DNA of 64,000 bases from Anabas testudineus. Its lineage: Eukaryota; Chordata; Actinopteri; Anabantiformes; Anabantidae. Made by a program: the position numbers and the translations under genes. Shown here piece by piece: positions 11,101 to 26,067 of the stretch. Where the stretch lies: positions 5,642,001-5,706,000 of the forward strand of contig NC_046618.1 of the NCBI RefSeq assembly GCF_900324465.2, given 5' to 3'. The number at the start of each line of letters is the position of its first letter. Positions within the stretch are counted from its first letter, which is position 1. The notes under the pieces are model-generated. The model worked only from the letters and a program-made list of their open reading frames with translations. It made no database searches and was not told the DNA's origin.

Positions 11101-14100
11101 CACAGAGACACACCTGAGAGAAATACATGCTGCTTTTTACTCTTAACTGGTAAAGCCCTAAACAAAACTGTTTGTTAAATTGCTTCATGGAAAAACATGA
11201 GTTAAAAAGTGAGGTTCCAATTAAATACCTGCTGAGAGGAGTGGTGAGAGTCCGACTGATCTACCAGAGAACCATTCAGAGCCTCAGCTGTGGGCGGGGG
11301 AGGGACTGGAGGTGGAACTGACACATCCTGGTATGATTGTCCTCCGGTAGGGATGGAGTAGGGCGTCTCATCAGGCAAGAACACAGGCCGCTTTGAGATG
11401 TGGGACGTAGTAGATTCCAGGTCCGCCAGCAGCGCATCTAAATTAAATGTAGCTTATATAAGATTTATTTTGTTGCAAGACGCACTACAACATGAGAAGA
11501 TATCTTGTACTTGCCAAAAGAAATCAATGGCAACATACAAAGCAAATCTGTGATTGTCAAATGAAACTAATATTTGAAAGTCTAGATTTGCAGCTGCTTT
11601 TAGTGTTGATTGGATCTTATTTATTAGATAAGATATTTCAACCTACAAACATGCCCGAGCTGGAGACTAGTTCATTTTTTACTGAGAATTAAATCTTATT
11701 CTGAGAATGACTGTGACCAACTGAAGTGAACAAAAAAAGACAGTGTTTCTGAATACTGTCCAGGGTTGAGGGGGTACAGTGTTACCCCACTGAGTGTCCA
11801 GAGTGAGGAACGCAGGAACAAAATAGACTCTTACATCACACAATCCATGCATCCTCAGCCTGTCCAGAATAGACAGCAATCACTGGCTGCATACTTGGAC
11901 CTGTGACAGTCTGTTTCAAAGAATCACTGCACAATTAATTTATAGAGCCAGAAAAAAGGTTGGAAAATTGTCCAAATAACTAAGAAGAAAGGTATCTTAC
12001 TGAGTTGCTGTCATTTCTAAAATATAATCTATGTAGCTAAAAGTTGAAGGTCTGGAGGTTATTTCAGAAAAAAATGAATGAACATGAATGGAATAAATGT
12101 AATTCTTTATGATTTAAAAATATTATACCGACCACTATAGTATTTTTGAGTTGTCATCTAAATATTTCTACTTCTACAAACAATCAACCATTATTTTAAA
12201 CAAAGTTGCAATATATTAAACAATATTTAATGTAAAAAGTCTGAAAAATTGGCAAGCTTTGAAATTGTGAGAAACCCCAGTACCTGTACTTTGATTAATT
12301 TTTCCAGCAGCTGTGTCTGTAATATCCTCCAGCCAGGGTTATATGTGAAGTAGACAGCAGTACAGGCAAAGATAGTGTGAGCAACATGAAATGATAACAT
12401 GCTGCTACTGTACTGGGGGGAGTGGGGAGTGGTTTTAGAGCCAAAACTGGGTGACCGTATTCTTTCAACAACAGTATCATTTCAGTGTTCCTATAAATTA
12501 ATCACAAACACAATGGAAAGTTTCCTAGTGCCTTATCATACATAAATTTGCATCTACAGATTGTAACTTCAAATTTCTGTATTTAAATCTAAAAAGAGAG
12601 CAAAAATGGCAAAAGATTAAATGCTCAACTGAGATTAAGGAGGATAAGTTTATAGGTTAAGTGTTATGTAAACCAGAGTCTTTCACACACAACTTTACAT
12701 CTGCCATATTCAGTCACAATACTTTACCATAGTCCCAAAGGAGATCCTGCCCAGGCAGAAGCTAAATGTTTAGGTCACGAAGTTTGAACCATAATGTTCA
12801 TAAACCACAAGGGAGCACAAGCCTATTTAAAGCAGTACGCTCAGCGAGAAGCCGATGTCTGTGCAAATGTGCTGAAATATCATGACCAGCTCAAAATAAG
12901 CTGCACCTGGTGCTGACATGCAAAACAAGGCCTTACTGAAGTTGACTTTGTCACTCATAAAACAAAGCGTCCAGAGAGAAAAATACCACAACACGTTTTG
13001 GGACAGAGATGAGTCATCTAAAATTCTGCACAGGATTTAGATTTAACATGAATATTTCTTATGTAGCAGATCTTCAGAAATGCCCCAACACTTACTAATT
13101 ATGGATATATATTCCTAGAAAGTTCAGAGTAGTCATGACAGAGAGGACACACATAATGCCCAAAACACTTGTAGACAAAAGGCAGGTCTTTAAGACTTTG
13201 ACAGCGTCGCTGCATTTATTACAATCGCTCGAACCTCCTGATATTACACAAGTGTACCCATGAACTCCAGAGTGGATCCAGAGGACATCCATTGATTACT
13301 CCTCTATTCATTCCTTTGTGTGTTAAATGTCTTTAAAGTAGATTTTTTACTTTATTGTAATGACAAAGTTTTTTGTTTGTCTAAAATCAATCAGTAAAAC
13401 CTGAAATAGTGTAAGTGTTTCTTTGAGGCCTTCACTCTCAGTGTCTCTTCAATCAAATGGGTTTTATAGAAGACCTGTATTAAAGTGGAAGCACAGTAAT
13501 TCGATCGATCAGTCAATGGACAAAAAAATTATTTGTGTTTATCTTAATAACCAATTAATCATAATAATAGTAAATGTCGAAGCCAAAATACTAAATCACT
13601 AGATCCTGAAAAAGCATTTGGTGTTTTTACACTAAAACAATAAACAATAAATTTGACTATAAAACGAGTCAAAATTTAAGAAATGTTAGGTTTTAAAAAG
13701 CAGCTTTAAAACAGTAGGAAATTAACTGAACTGAGAGTTTGAAATTGACTTGAAATATGACTTCATATAGATGCCACTATAATCACAGCTGCACATGCAC
13801 CAGCATGGATTCTGCTATTTCTAGATCAGAACATACTAGAATAAAAGAACCACATTAGGGAAGAACTGTAACATAGTCAGACCTGTTTAAGTTTAGTGTC
13901 AGAAAAGTCTAATTACTAAATCCAAAATGCCAGCTTGTATCCTTTTATAGCCCTTGAGTAAGTGGTCTGTATTACACACTCTATTCTTGACAACGTGTAC
14001 ATGGATCTTACAATAATACTAAAATGAGTAATTAATATAATTTACTGCAGGTGACAAAAGCATAAAAACCTGAATATGCTACTGAAATTATGATGCTTTC

Positions 14101-17100
14101 TCTAGGGATGGCAGCATTGTATGTGTGATAAAGAGGTATTTTTCAGCCTCAAAAAGGTTTGGTCCATGAAGGGTTAGAAGCATTAAGAATGCAAACATGC
14201 ACTGTAAGCCAAGTAACAGGCTAATCTTTTCCATTCCAGACAGGGGGTAGGAACCACAATGGACAAAGTCCAACTCTGCTCTAACAGCATCCTAACTCAA
14301 TAGGCCATTGTGCAAGGTCTGGAGGATAAAAGCTGTCATCAAAAAGAGCATGACTGTGACTAATAATTCAAGATGAATTTATCAAACCTCAGTCAAACCA
14401 TGTCTAGATTTACTTTAACACTAACTCTGTCTGACAGAGGAATCATCTGTGGTCACACTGTTGTAACTAATGTTCATCATGTTCAACAAACAACTCTGAA
14501 CTTATGTGGACACTGTACACATACTTGTGGCAGTGGGCACATGTATAAACTTGTCTGTGCACACCCCTCCTCACCCAAGGCTTTACCAAGGCTCTGCAGC
14601 GTTTATCAGATGGGAGTTTAGGTGCATGGAGAATTCCACACATTCCTCTGTTCGCTCCATAGAAACAAACCAATCAGGCAGGGGACACAGGGAAGGTGGC
14701 TCTAACAAAGGGTACACATGGTTGCCTTAATGCTGTGAAACATCCAATGTGTCTTAACAGAAATCAAAACTATGGTTCGAAATAAAAGCAGAATAGATAT
14801 TCCTCTTTAGCAAAGGTTTCTAGGTAGAGAGACTGTGAGGAATATATTTAAACACAAAACTTCATCTGTCAGTCCAAAAAATGAAAATAATGTGTTGACA
14901 ATTGCAGGAGCTACTCCACTAACTACAGCATGCTTTGAATTCCAGGATAAGGGAGATGTCAATGTTTTTACTGTCCATTTCCCACTCCATTTCAGCATGG
15001 AGTACAGAGCAGGCACCAGGACCAGTTAAGATTTTTTTCTATTAACATGTGGGCAACGCTGATAGGCTACCAGGGTCCACAGCTCACCTGTTTATAGCCA
15101 GGGAGCAGACAAAAACAGCCCCCACACCGCAACCCTACCCAACACGATATTTATATCAAACAAGACGGGCAGGGGCCAGGGAGAGGGGTGGAGGGTGAGA
15201 TGCCAGTGAGACAGACAGCAAAGATTAGGGAGAAACCAGGCACAGAGAAACAAAAAAAAAATAAATAAATAAAGACATAAAAAAAACAGCAAACACATCA
15301 AAAGATGAATAATATTCAAATAAATAAATTACAATGTACAGATAACAACTTGTTAGTTCATTACATCTCACAAACCAAGGATGAATGAAGGCATCTTAGG
15401 ATGATAACTTCAAAATAAATGTACCTAAAAATATACCACCAGGCAGCCCCATATCAGAAAGATGACACCCCCCTTGGGAGAGAGCTAAGCCAAAATAAAA
15501 ACCACTTCCCCAACAGAACACTAAATCAGAGACAGAGGAAAGAATTCATTCATAGGAGGACAATATGTCATGTAATTGGATTGAATGAGGAAGATGCTCA
15601 AAGAAAGGCTGTCTTGTCTTTCTTATGCTGAAACACTGACCTAAACACCCAGCCGCACGACTGGTAGATATCCAGCAAGACAGTAAGAACGGCCATCCAC
15701 AATATCCTGATAGACTGGGTCACTGTGAAGTTTGCCCACATCACCCAAACTGGCAGAATCATTTAATATATATATTTTTTTTTTTGTGCTTGTGTGTAAT
15801 TCAGCTTACCAGAATAAGGTTGTTGCATTATTTGTGAGTGTTGTGTTTGTAATGTCCTTTGTTGCTAATTACTGACAGCTGCCACAGATACAAAAAAGAC
15901 TGAAATAAAAATAAACAAGAACTCTATGGAACATGTTTTTTTCTACATGAACTTTTAAAAATCATTAAAGTAAAAACAACAGGCAGTAACACGTGAATGT
16001 TGTCTTAAAGCAATTGTACAAAGCCGCCTGTAAATTAGTTTCTATATGACTAACCAGTTGTGTAAATGTTTGACACCTGTTGCTTAAGATAAGTGTTTAC
16101 AAAAAGCTTAACAGAGTTTTATACCCAGCCCTAGTAACAGACTGTGAGGTGTCAGCAATGCAGACACAAAACTTAAATTGTATGACATTAGAATGGAGGG
16201 AAAAAACAGAAGTGTAATGTGGTGTTTACAGATATGAACTTCTCTCGTCTTTGAACATGCCCTCGGGCGTCCCCAAGTTTAAATAATGTTAGAACCCAGC
16301 AGAGACTCAGATTCCTGCTGCATTACCCAGACCTGTCACGAAAATAATCAGCACTGTTCTCAGAGCCAAGTTACAAGGCCAGGGAACAAGGCAGGCGTGG
16401 AAACAGCATGACCAGGGGAAGAGTGAAAGGCGCTACTAGTGAAGTCACAATGTGGTACTACAGTATTAAATAGGAAAACCCCTGTTCTAGCAGCAGGACC
16501 TCAGGCTCGAGGACCACCGCTGCACCCTCTAACAGTGTTTGCTGGCTTCCAGCACTGACTCTGCTCATTGTTTTTGTCCTCTGTTTCCTGAGGATGTGGG
16601 GCAGGGTCTGTTGCCTAAGCGATGAGGTCAGCCATGCAGTTCTCTCTTCCCCAAATCCAGAACAGGATGGGTGTGGGATTCATGAACAAGAGTGATTTAC
16701 AGTCAGGAGCTTCCCTATGGCTAAGCAGGCAAGTCCACTGGTTAGGCATGGTATGCACTAACCTTACAGCTCTCAAAGGGTGATGATAGCTAGTCTGGTA
16801 ACACTAACTCTGTGCTGCTCAGACACTTAGACACAGAAACCACTAAAGACCTTCTAAGATCTTTTGGTATGCTGTGCAAACGCTGTAAACATTTAAAGAC
16901 CATGCTGCTTACATCTCAGCCAACTTTTACTCCTGCCTGGAGAACAAGGTGTTCCTCTGCAAATTGATCACAGTAAATATACCAGGACTGCTGTGTGTTC
17001 ACAAAATATTTTTATGCATGTGCTGCTGCTGTGTTAGGCCACGTAGCCACCTCCTGCAGATACGTATGGGACTTGTGTGTCTGCACACTATAGAGCTGAG

Positions 17101-20100
17101 CAGCTCACACTGGTATATAAGATGTCGCCACTTCAGTGACAAATAGTATCTGCTCTCTGTGATATTTATTCTGAGATGATAGAATAAGACATGTTTGTAG
17201 ACTGGTAGGGTAATGCACATTATTCTTTCTATCTGTTCCTCTTCAATGCATTCACTTCCAATCCTCATGAAAGTAAAAACACTAGTAAAATTACTACCAA
17301 CAGAACAGTTTTACAGGAGACCACAGAATATTAAAAACGTACAACAACAGCTCAATTCAGTCAAGACTCTTGATTCAACAGTTTATCAAACATGAAATGC
17401 GGTAGAAATGCTGCTTTTTTTTCCCGTGGATAATGTGTACTGTAAACAAAAAATTTTTAAGTCATATTTTGAAAACCAACCTTACCACTGTTGAAAAGAT
17501 GTGGATTAGCCCTGGAGGAAAACAATATGATTAAATTTACAATTACTGAATAAGACTGTAGTTGCTGTATTAACAAAATGGGCTAAAGATTGGTTAACAT
17601 GAAGGAACCACCTTTAGGTCCTTACGGTTTAGGTTTTTAATGTGATTTAATAGTGGATATTTCTTCATAAATATACAGTTATCAAATAGCCTAACAGTAA
17701 ACCGAGACCCTTGACCTTTCTGGCTGACATATCTGTGATTTGTTAGTAATTAACAAGCCACCAGTTTAGTAAGAATTTACAGCTAAAAGGCGAATCTGTC
17801 TTGCTTGAGTGTTATTTTCTTTTTAGTCATGACCCTCAGTGTAATGCATGTCTGATTTTCTTCTGTGTTAACCTGCAGATACAGAGCAGGGCCTCTTTAG
17901 CCACTGAGGTCAGTCTACCTGAATCTCACACAATCCTGAGAAATTCACAGATTCTATTCTACAAACACAAAGTACAGCAGCAGGAGACAAAAAAAACAAA
18001 CATACAGGACACTGTCACAATTGGTTTACGGGTCACATATGGGTGAAGACTTGTTCCATAAGCCATATCAGCAATCCTAATGTGGTCTGGCTGCCACCTG
18101 GCCTGTACTGTAAAAGACTGATGAGAGAAAACCTGAGGAAAACTCTGACTCAGAGGAACGGACTGGAATAGAGCTCACACTCTGCTGAGGGAATTCCCTT
18201 CCTCGAGCAGAAAGCAACGCAGGCGGATCAATATACACAGATAGAGAGGAGTCTGATCAGGTTTCCAAACAGCTCCATGTTGACTTGTCAGTCATGAGGG
18301 AGCCTCTAGACAAGAACCTGTGGGAGTTTTTAGCTGCGAGTTTACTGGAAGTAATGTAAACCACAGTCATAAAGTATTTACAGGTATTTAGTGTGGTTTG
18401 TTTTTGCAAATTTAGTGAGAGCGTGGGAGTGTTCTGCCACACGATGCATACAAAAATATTTACATCGTTACAGTAGAACCATTTACCTTAACAGTTCTCT
18501 CATCATCAGGTTACAAAACCTAAAAGCTAAGAGACATTTCTAATAATCTCTAATTGTCTACAATTACCAGAAGATCACAAAAGACCGAAACCATCAGCCT
18601 CTGTCTGGTGGCAGCACACATGGAGCTGAGAGTATGGGTAGGAGGTGAGTCATGACCCAGAGAGTATTTGGCCTTGGACCCTGAGTGATGTTCGAAATTC
18701 CTTAGCAGCCTCGCCCCCTCCTTCAGCCTGCTGTTCACACTGTTTCAGTGAGACTGCAGGCTCCCGCACAACCAACAATCAGGCCTTTCACTGGCCCATG
18801 GCAGCTAGAGCATCTAATGTGCCCTGGAGGTATTCTCACAGGCCAAGCTCAAAATATGACCCAGTGCCTCTCCACTTAAACAATTCACAAAGGTATCTTA
18901 CTGTCTTTGTGACATGAGTATAATGGAAGCATTTCTACAAATACCTGTCATGCAGAGAAGGAGTAATTTATTCTGAATTAGCAAGGCAAATATAGCTAAC
19001 TGACCAGCTGTTGAAAAACTAATAACAACAGAATTAGAAGTTCAAAAGTTCAGTGCCTAAGGTCAAGGGCCAGTGAAATAAAAAGGTGACTGGTTAGTGA
19101 CACGCAAGAAATAGATGGAGCTGATAGACTGCATGGAGTCTACTATTTTGTTAAACGGATGAACACATATTCACATCTCGGGGTATTCCAACTAACACCT
19201 GGTGTTTCAGAACTTGTAATGGGTATTTTCCTTAGTAACACATTCAAATTAATTTGTGCATCAGCAGTTGGTATTGTCAAATGAACGCCAATTGAAATCC
19301 TAAAACCAGCTTTCATCAAAATGCTATGAAATGTCACTGTTCCTGGCAATTTTAGAAAATAACTAATCAGGATGAGAGGTTGTCTTCTATTTTTTAAATC
19401 GGACTATTGTGTAGTAATAGTAAATCACTATGCCAATTTTGTACTTTTATTAAGATGGTAGACAAAACGAAAAGAAAATGTAATTGTTAATACCCAATTA
19501 AACAAAGTAAACTAAGTAAGGCCTTTGACACAGTTACACTGACTACAAATGAGGTCTGTAATGCATATATTGGCCATATATAGTTACAGACATGGCTACA
19601 CAAATATAAAATATAAAGCCTGCCCTGTAGTAGAAATCAGAGTAACAGCACAAAGCCACAAGACTAACAACAACTACGAATGTGTGTCTTAGTAGAAAGT
19701 GACACAGTGAGACATTTTTTCTTGAACTCATGACCCCATATGTGTACTCACACACAGTATTTTAACTACAGTACAACAATAATTCCCATATAGTCCTGGT
19801 CCCATCCTAGTGTGCTGTAGTGTGGCTTTCAATCTGTGAGACAGCAAAGTGAATTGAGAGGTCAGTAATTAACCCGAGGATCAGCAGCAGTTAAGGCTGC
19901 TCCATCTGACTGTAGACACACTACAGGGCAGCCAGGCCAAGGTGGAGCTCACATTGTGCTGCACCGAGCAGTCTAAATGGGGAGGCCTGGTGACTCCACC
20001 ACTTCAAAGCTGGAATGAATAGCCTGGGGGGGGGGAAGTTGAGGAGGTAATGTAAAAGCTCGATGTCAAAATGTCAGCCAAACATCTCCTTTCTCTGGCA

Positions 20101-20501
20101 CACAGGCTGATTAAAACGAGTTGGTCTGAGTGAGGAGTACCATTAGATCACCTGAAGCGTGCAGACAGGGAGAGTTTAAAGGAGCTGCTGCTGCTGGGGA
20201 CTGACGTTAGCGGGTCCCAGTTGCTAGGTTAACTTACTACGATGCTTATCTTAAACCAAGTGGGCAAAAATGGGAACCGTACCAAACATTCACGCTGCCA
20301 CGCCGTGCTGTAACACTTGAGGCACATATTAGCGAGCTTTTTCCCGAGCGAGGTGACAACAATGACCCAGAAACTGTGTTTGCAACATGAAATCTGGTCG
20401 TAACGTCAACTCCTCCACCCTGCTCTCCACTCCTCACTGGGCACTGTAGGGAAACACTGAGCTCTCTCAAAACAACTTCTTCACTTACCTAAATCGTCCA
20501 T
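5108..20501 (-). CDS. pxna: Paxillin, focal-adhesion scaffold
   Basis: Core coding exons: 20489-20501, 11229-11437, 10905-10990, 10413-10552, 10149-10332, 9198-9312, 6187-6336, 5936-6109, 5757-5838, 5523-5671, 5108-5374. They join in frame to 522 residues (human alpha form 557). LD1 is [12 protein letters not shown] at the start, split after MDDL as in known paxillins. LD2 is [18 protein letters not shown]3 [12 protein letters not shown]4 [16 protein letters not shown] and LD5 [16 protein letters not shown]. Four C-terminal LIM zinc domains follow, with CGAC, CYYC, CGGC and CSGC starts and WHPEHF or FHPEHF cores, ending IKLFS. The family links integrins, FAK and vinculin at the membrane; LIM3 targets it to adhesions. 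Three optional exons are listed separately. One of two teleost paralogues (a or b); 'a' is a guess. Confidence 0.95.
6504..6914 (-). CDS. pxna: Third optional exon of paxillin, proline-rich (137 codons)
   Basis: 411 bases, phase 0 at both ends. The acceptor is CCTCAG|ATCATAATT. No good GT donor lies between the conserved-looking [14 protein letters not shown] and the stop that follows; CAG|GCATGA at 6504 would be a GC-AG donor and keeps the frame into IMAQGK of the LD5 exon. An alternative is the weaker TCT|GTAGGC a little earlier. The segment has a run of 11 prolines (about 6740-6788) and many PPxP motifs, so SH3, EVH1 or profilin binding is plausible but unproven. Confidence 0.7.
7024..7290 (-). 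CDS. pxna: Second optional exon of paxillin (89 codons)
   Basis: 267 bases, phase 0 at both ends, acceptor CCTTAG|ATAAAG and donor GACAAG|GTTGGC. The product is basic and hydrophilic, with [16 protein letters not shown] and [18 protein letters not shown], the latter able to form an amphipathic helix. Third-base freedom cannot be tested here, but the clean open frame and matching phases support real coding use. It fits as the middle piece of a long paxillin form, between the 431-codon exon and the proline-rich exon. Confidence 0.75.
7783..9075 (-). CDS. pxna: Large optional exon of paxillin between LD4 and LD5
   Basis: A 1,293-base exon of exactly 431 codons, phase 0 at both ends, sits between the LD4 exon and the LD5/LIM exon. 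The acceptor is CTCTAG|CCC (9075). The best donor is CAT|GTATGC (7783), just before an in-frame stop at 7759. The coded segment is Ser/Pro/Thr-rich and looks disordered, with a conserved-looking acidic stretch near its end. It holds an LD-like helix at 8190-8242 and three TMTP repeats at 7872-7990. Long vertebrate paxillin isoforms with extra sequence at this site are known; the match of this exon to them is my recollection, not a search. Skipping it keeps the frame. Confidence 0.75.
11438..20488 (-). other. First intron of pxn (~9 kb)
   Basis: It runs from the donor after MDDL (TTTAG|GTAAGTG) to the acceptor TTTAATTTAG|ATGCG. No additional paxillin exon or other gene was recognised. Open frames inside are short and motif-free. 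A GC-richer, less repetitive part at about 18560-18900 could be regulatory, but sequence alone cannot show it. Confidence 0.7.
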
Positions 20502-20720
20502 GGTGACTGTGTGTCTCCGTCCTGCGTCCCTCTTGTGTTTTGCTGAGCTTCTCGACTCCACGAAGTCTCAGTTTTCCTCTCTGGACTTCTGCACCGCTGC
20601 CCTGAAGTTGGTCAGGCGAGCTGTCGTGAACGCGCAGCAATAGATATGTATGTGTACTTTCCCAGAACGCGCGCTCTAACTGAATAATGAGCGACATCTA
20701 GCGGCCACAGGCTGCGACTA
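20502..20720 (-). promoter_or_regulatory. pxna: 5' UTR and probable promoter of pxn
   Basis: The region just upstream of the paxillin ATG is GC-richer with several CpGs and no TATA box, as expected for a broadly expressed gene. It leads directly into the start codon context ACC ATG G, close to the Kozak optimum. The transcription start is not defined. Confidence 0.5.
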
Positions 20721-21830
20721 CAGGTATCAATGGTAGACTCACACGTGTTTCTGAAAGTAACGATGGCATCTTTTTTATTTTTAATTATTGGTCAAACAAC
20801 ACCACACTCTGTACAAGTAATCAACGAAAGAAAATCATCAGACATATTGTACATGCTCGACTAGACCAGTTTTTCATATACTAAATCTGTATAGTTACAA
20901 ACAGGTGTGTCAAATAAATGAATGTATGTGTAGGTGTGTACAAATGACATCTAAATGCACAAATACCAAATTGCACATTCGATAATTACTTGCTCTTGCA
21001 AATTACAACTTCAACTGCAAGTCTAAACTGAATGATATGACTGTATTAAAGTGACTGACTGTGATTGGGTTATCTCCCTAAAGCATATCTGTAGTTCACA
21101 TTTTTAAGGTAGGCCAAAGTTTTATAATAGTGACACATAACCTGGCCTGTTTGATTTTTAATACATCATCCTAAACATAATCAAGAAATACAAAAGCAAC
21201 ATAGAGATAAGAAAAGGGTCAATTCATTTATTAATTCACTGTTCATTAAAAAAAACACCTTAGAAGGTGACCATAGATGTCATATTCCCTCCCCAGAGAC
21301 TGATATGAGGAAGCAAAAAAATAAATAGTGTTCCTGCTGCAGTGGAAGAATTAACAATCTCACCTTGTCTTTGCACCTTGTACACCAACAGTATGTATAC
21401 ACTTCTTGTGTAGAAATATTTACTATGTCAAAATCCAAATGATACCAGCTCCCAACGTTAAGTAACGTAACAAGTAAAGTGAAAAGAGAAAGATGTACAC
21501 TACAGCAGTACAAAATTAAACACCTAAGCCTTCACACAAATAGAAAATATTCCACTTTTTTCCATTTTTTTGCATCATACAAAAACTACTGGGTACATGT
21601 ACCATTCAGCTTTTATTGAACACATTTTGCAATACCACTGTATTAGTACACAATTCAGCCTACTTCGGTGTATGTTCACTTGGTCCCACCAGTGATCCAG
21701 GTTAGCGGGTGAGTACCAGTACTGAATGGACCTCAGTACTGTGAAGATTCACTGAATTAGGATTTACTACAATGAAAATGGTAAAAATTGAATAAATATT
21801 CAATTACTGAAATTTAAAATAAAAATGCAT
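20721..21830. other. Intergenic region between pxn and ctu1
   Basis: AT-rich sequence between the pxn promoter and the ctu1 3' end. No coding exon, RNA gene or clear repeat was recognised. Confidence 0.6.
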
Positions 21831-21836
21831 TTTATT
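21831..21836 (-). terminator. Candidate poly(A) signal of ctu1
   Basis: AATAAA on the minus strand about 60 bases past the ctu1 stop, giving a very short 3' UTR. Confidence 0.5.
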
Positions 21837-21896
21837 CTAAAAACATACAGTAATATATAACTAAATAAAAGTCTAAAATAAACCAAGTGATAATTG

Positions 21897-23084
21897 TTAA
21901 AACTCTACTGATTTCAGCTTCCTCTCCTCCTTCTCAGTAAGAGGCTGCTGGGAAAGGATTTTGTCGTGCAGGCGGTGGTGTTTGCCTATACCCAGTTTTG
22001 GGAGGCCTCGATTCAGGCCCTCCAGGAGCACGCATGACTTGCACAGTGCCTGGCTGGAGATGTAGCCACAGCGGCTGCATGTCCCCTGCACAGGCATCTT
22101 TATCCCCTCTCGCACAGACAGGTTCTCTCCTGAGTGGATGATATCCATGATGGAGCTAGACCTTACACTCTCTAGGTCCTTCAAAAAGGTCCTAGCATAG
22201 CCACGATAAGCATTGGGAGAGTATATACATTCAGTAGAAAAGTAGTCCAACTTCTTGAAGTAAGCATACAAAACAATCTCTTTCTCATATGCATATTTAA
22301 GGGGCTTGCAACGCGGCACAACCCCTTCACCCTCGCTGGATGTAGAGATGGCAGTGCAGCGGCGCAGTCTAGCTATGTCCCCTCGTAAGACGTTCATCAA
22401 AACAGTTTCAGCCACATCATCAGCATTGTGACCTGTGCAAAAAAATAAATAAAATAAATAAATAAATCAACAACCACATCTACCAAATGAAAAGAAAAAA
22501 AAAAAGCTAATAAAATATTAGATGTTACATTTTACATTTCCAGTCTGAAATTTCTGTCTTTAATGAAAGGTATCTGGGTTGAAGTTACCTGTGCATATCT
22601 TATCCACCTTCAGCATGATGGCTCCTCTGTCTAATGCCTGCCGTCTGAACACTCCACAGAAGGTGCAGTTATTTTTCAAGCCCACCTGCTTCACTATAGC
22701 ATCCATAGTCCATCCATACAGCTCCTCATATGACACAATCTTCAGTGGCAGCTCATACTGTTGCTGATTCCTCTTTACGGTCTCCAAGGAGTCATCTCGG
22801 TAACCAGTGATTCCCTCATCCACTGAGAGAAGCATAAGTTCAAGGCCATAGTTGTATCGCTCATTTAGGAGCTTCATTACATGTGCCAGCACTGTGGAGT
22901 CCTTTCCTCCTGAGGCAGCGATTCCTACCGTCTCCCCAGGTTTGAACAGCTTTGCTGCCACAATTGTCTGATGCACTTCCTCTTCGAAGGCCCAGAAGAA
23001 GCACTCCTTACATAGCGAGTGACCGGTTTTTGGACGTTTCAGCACGGCACGTTTCTCGGCACAGCTGCTACACAGGACAGGCAT
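21897..23084 (-). CDS. ctu1: Cytoplasmic tRNA 2-thiolation protein 1 (CTU1/NCS6)
   Basis: Two coding exons (22589-23084 and 21897-22432) join as G|GT to give 343 residues (human 348). The N-terminal zinc-binding part has CSSC and CKEC. The PP-loop ATP-pyrophosphatase motif SGGKDST is at about residue 59. [15 protein letters not shown] and [15 protein letters not shown] are catalytic-core motifs of the TtcA/CTU1 family. The C-terminus has a zinc ribbon (CSRCGY and CKSC). The family acts with CTU2 and URM1 to make the 2-thio group of mcm5s2U34 in cytosolic tRNAs for Lys, Gln and Glu. The start codon follows an acceptor at 23104 (TTTTTCAG|ATTTCC), so exon 1 is non-coding and lies upstream, perhaps ending at about 23860. 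Confidence 0.96.
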
Positions 23085-23102
23085 CTTGACAGCTAATGGA
23101 AA

Positions 23103-24235
23103 TCTGAAAAATGTAAAAACTTAGTAAACCAAATGATCCTGAATGTTTTAATGTCAAAGTCAGATGTATAATTAAACACCAACTCATCAAATCAAATCTC
23201 ATCCTTTCACTATTTTCATAGCATAAATAAACAAAGTTACAGGTAAAAAAAAAAAAAAAAAAAAAGTACCATAAATACGTTTATCTCCGGGATTTCAGGG
23301 TATCTCTATGGTAATAATATTTTATTGCAACTTAAACTTATATTAAACACTAGAAATCTGGCAATTAGACCAACTTATACAAACCACCAGTGATTCGACA
23401 AACAGTATTTTAAACTAGAGAATTCAATACACTTCAGGACACTTCACGACAGAAAAAACATTGTGGATAAAGTGAACTGACCCTTCAGCGATATTTGTGG
23501 TCTGATGTTCCTAAGCCAAGCCGAGAGTTAAACAAAAACATTAAAAACGCTTTATAATAGGAATTTACTTTAGACATAAGATTTTAATCGTGAGCTCTGA
23601 AGATGAAGCTCAGCTGACCAAGTTAGTTAGAGTTTGTCAATTCAACAACACACGCAGACCATAGACTAACCAAAAGGTTGATACAGATGACTAAACCTTT
23701 TTTGCGTAAGAGTTTAAATAGTTTGATATAATTAACTCTGAAACACATACATAAAAGGCAAATAGCCACTTTTGGAGATATGGTCCAAACTCACTTAACG
23801 TTACTAAACGTGTTTCAACGCCTAGCTAGCCAAGTTAAGCTAAATAGTAACATTTTCATACCAAATATCCGATGGACCGAAGTCTGAATTGAGAAAGAGG
23901 ATGGGAGTACTCTAGCGTAATACTTTGAAATATGTACTTTTTCTTACTTAAACAATATAAAGTATTAGACGACTAAATAAAGTAGCATGTTGTTCCATCA
24001 CGAGTCCAGCTCATCTTCATGGCAGACCGGAAAGTACCAGGAGTTCTGAGCTCCTGCAGTGCCACCTACTGGTCGGAGGTGGTCAGGACACATGACAAAC
24101 TGCAATTCCAGACTTGGGATGCTGTATGGTACTTAAAACAATTCAACATTATTGACATGACCTTTGTCCATTATGTGATGTCCCTTTAAGATATAAAGAA
24201 CAACCAACAACCAAGTCAAATGTAAGCAATAAGGA
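23103..24235. other. 5' intron and promoter area of ctu1, then spacer to crybb2
   Basis: It begins with the short 5' UTR and intron of ctu1. A candidate donor, ATTTG|GTATGA on the minus strand, lies near 23860 and would place the non-coding first exon above it. The CpG-containing stretch to about 24060 may be the promoter. An A-rich run lies at about 23247-23266. No coding exon was seen. Confidence 0.45.
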
Positions 24236-24241
24236 TTTATT
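24236..24241 (-). terminator. Candidate poly(A) signal of crybb2
   Basis: AATAAA on the minus strand, about 145 bases past the stop. Confidence 0.55.
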
Positions 24242-24384
24242 AGTTTGCTTCAAAGAATGTCACTACTGCAGCAGCTGCAATAGATATCAGAATGCTGTTT
24301 GGTAGAAACAAAGGACAAAGGGTATCTGCTGGAGGGGAGTAAGGTGGCCGTGGTCAGGGTTCATAACAGGAAAGAGTCACAAGC

Positions 24385-25628
<1,244 letters not shown>

Positions 25629-26067
25629 AGTGAATGGATCAGCAAGGAGGAAACTGAAAAGAGATACAGACAAAATGATATAGTTTTGTCTCTGATTAAT
25701 AGCTATGGATGTCTACATGGTATGAGTAGTTACACATCTTAATGTCTAAATTGAGCAGGTTAAACTGTAGGTAATACCACGCTCACTGATTTTGTTTTCT
25801 ATTATTTTCTCACACACTTCTGCACAGAAGCATCCACGCCTTTTGCCCCAAAATAAGTTATCAGCCTTCTAAAGACAAAATTACAGCAATGCAAAATGGG
25901 ATATAGATTGTAGAAATCAAAATCTGAAATATAGAATCAAAAGGAAGACATATTCTGAATATAAATGTTAATTTTACATTTATATTTACAGCATGTGCCA
26001 TGACGGACATGAACCTCTTACCAGTACCTGTCTGTGCCAGTGTGTTTGCGATGGCACGGTGAGCTCA

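Noticed and set aside
12000-20000. A hidden gene or CRISPR-like array in the pxn intron
   Set aside because: No regularly spaced repeats, no long open frame and no recognisable domain; eukaryotic intron sequence.
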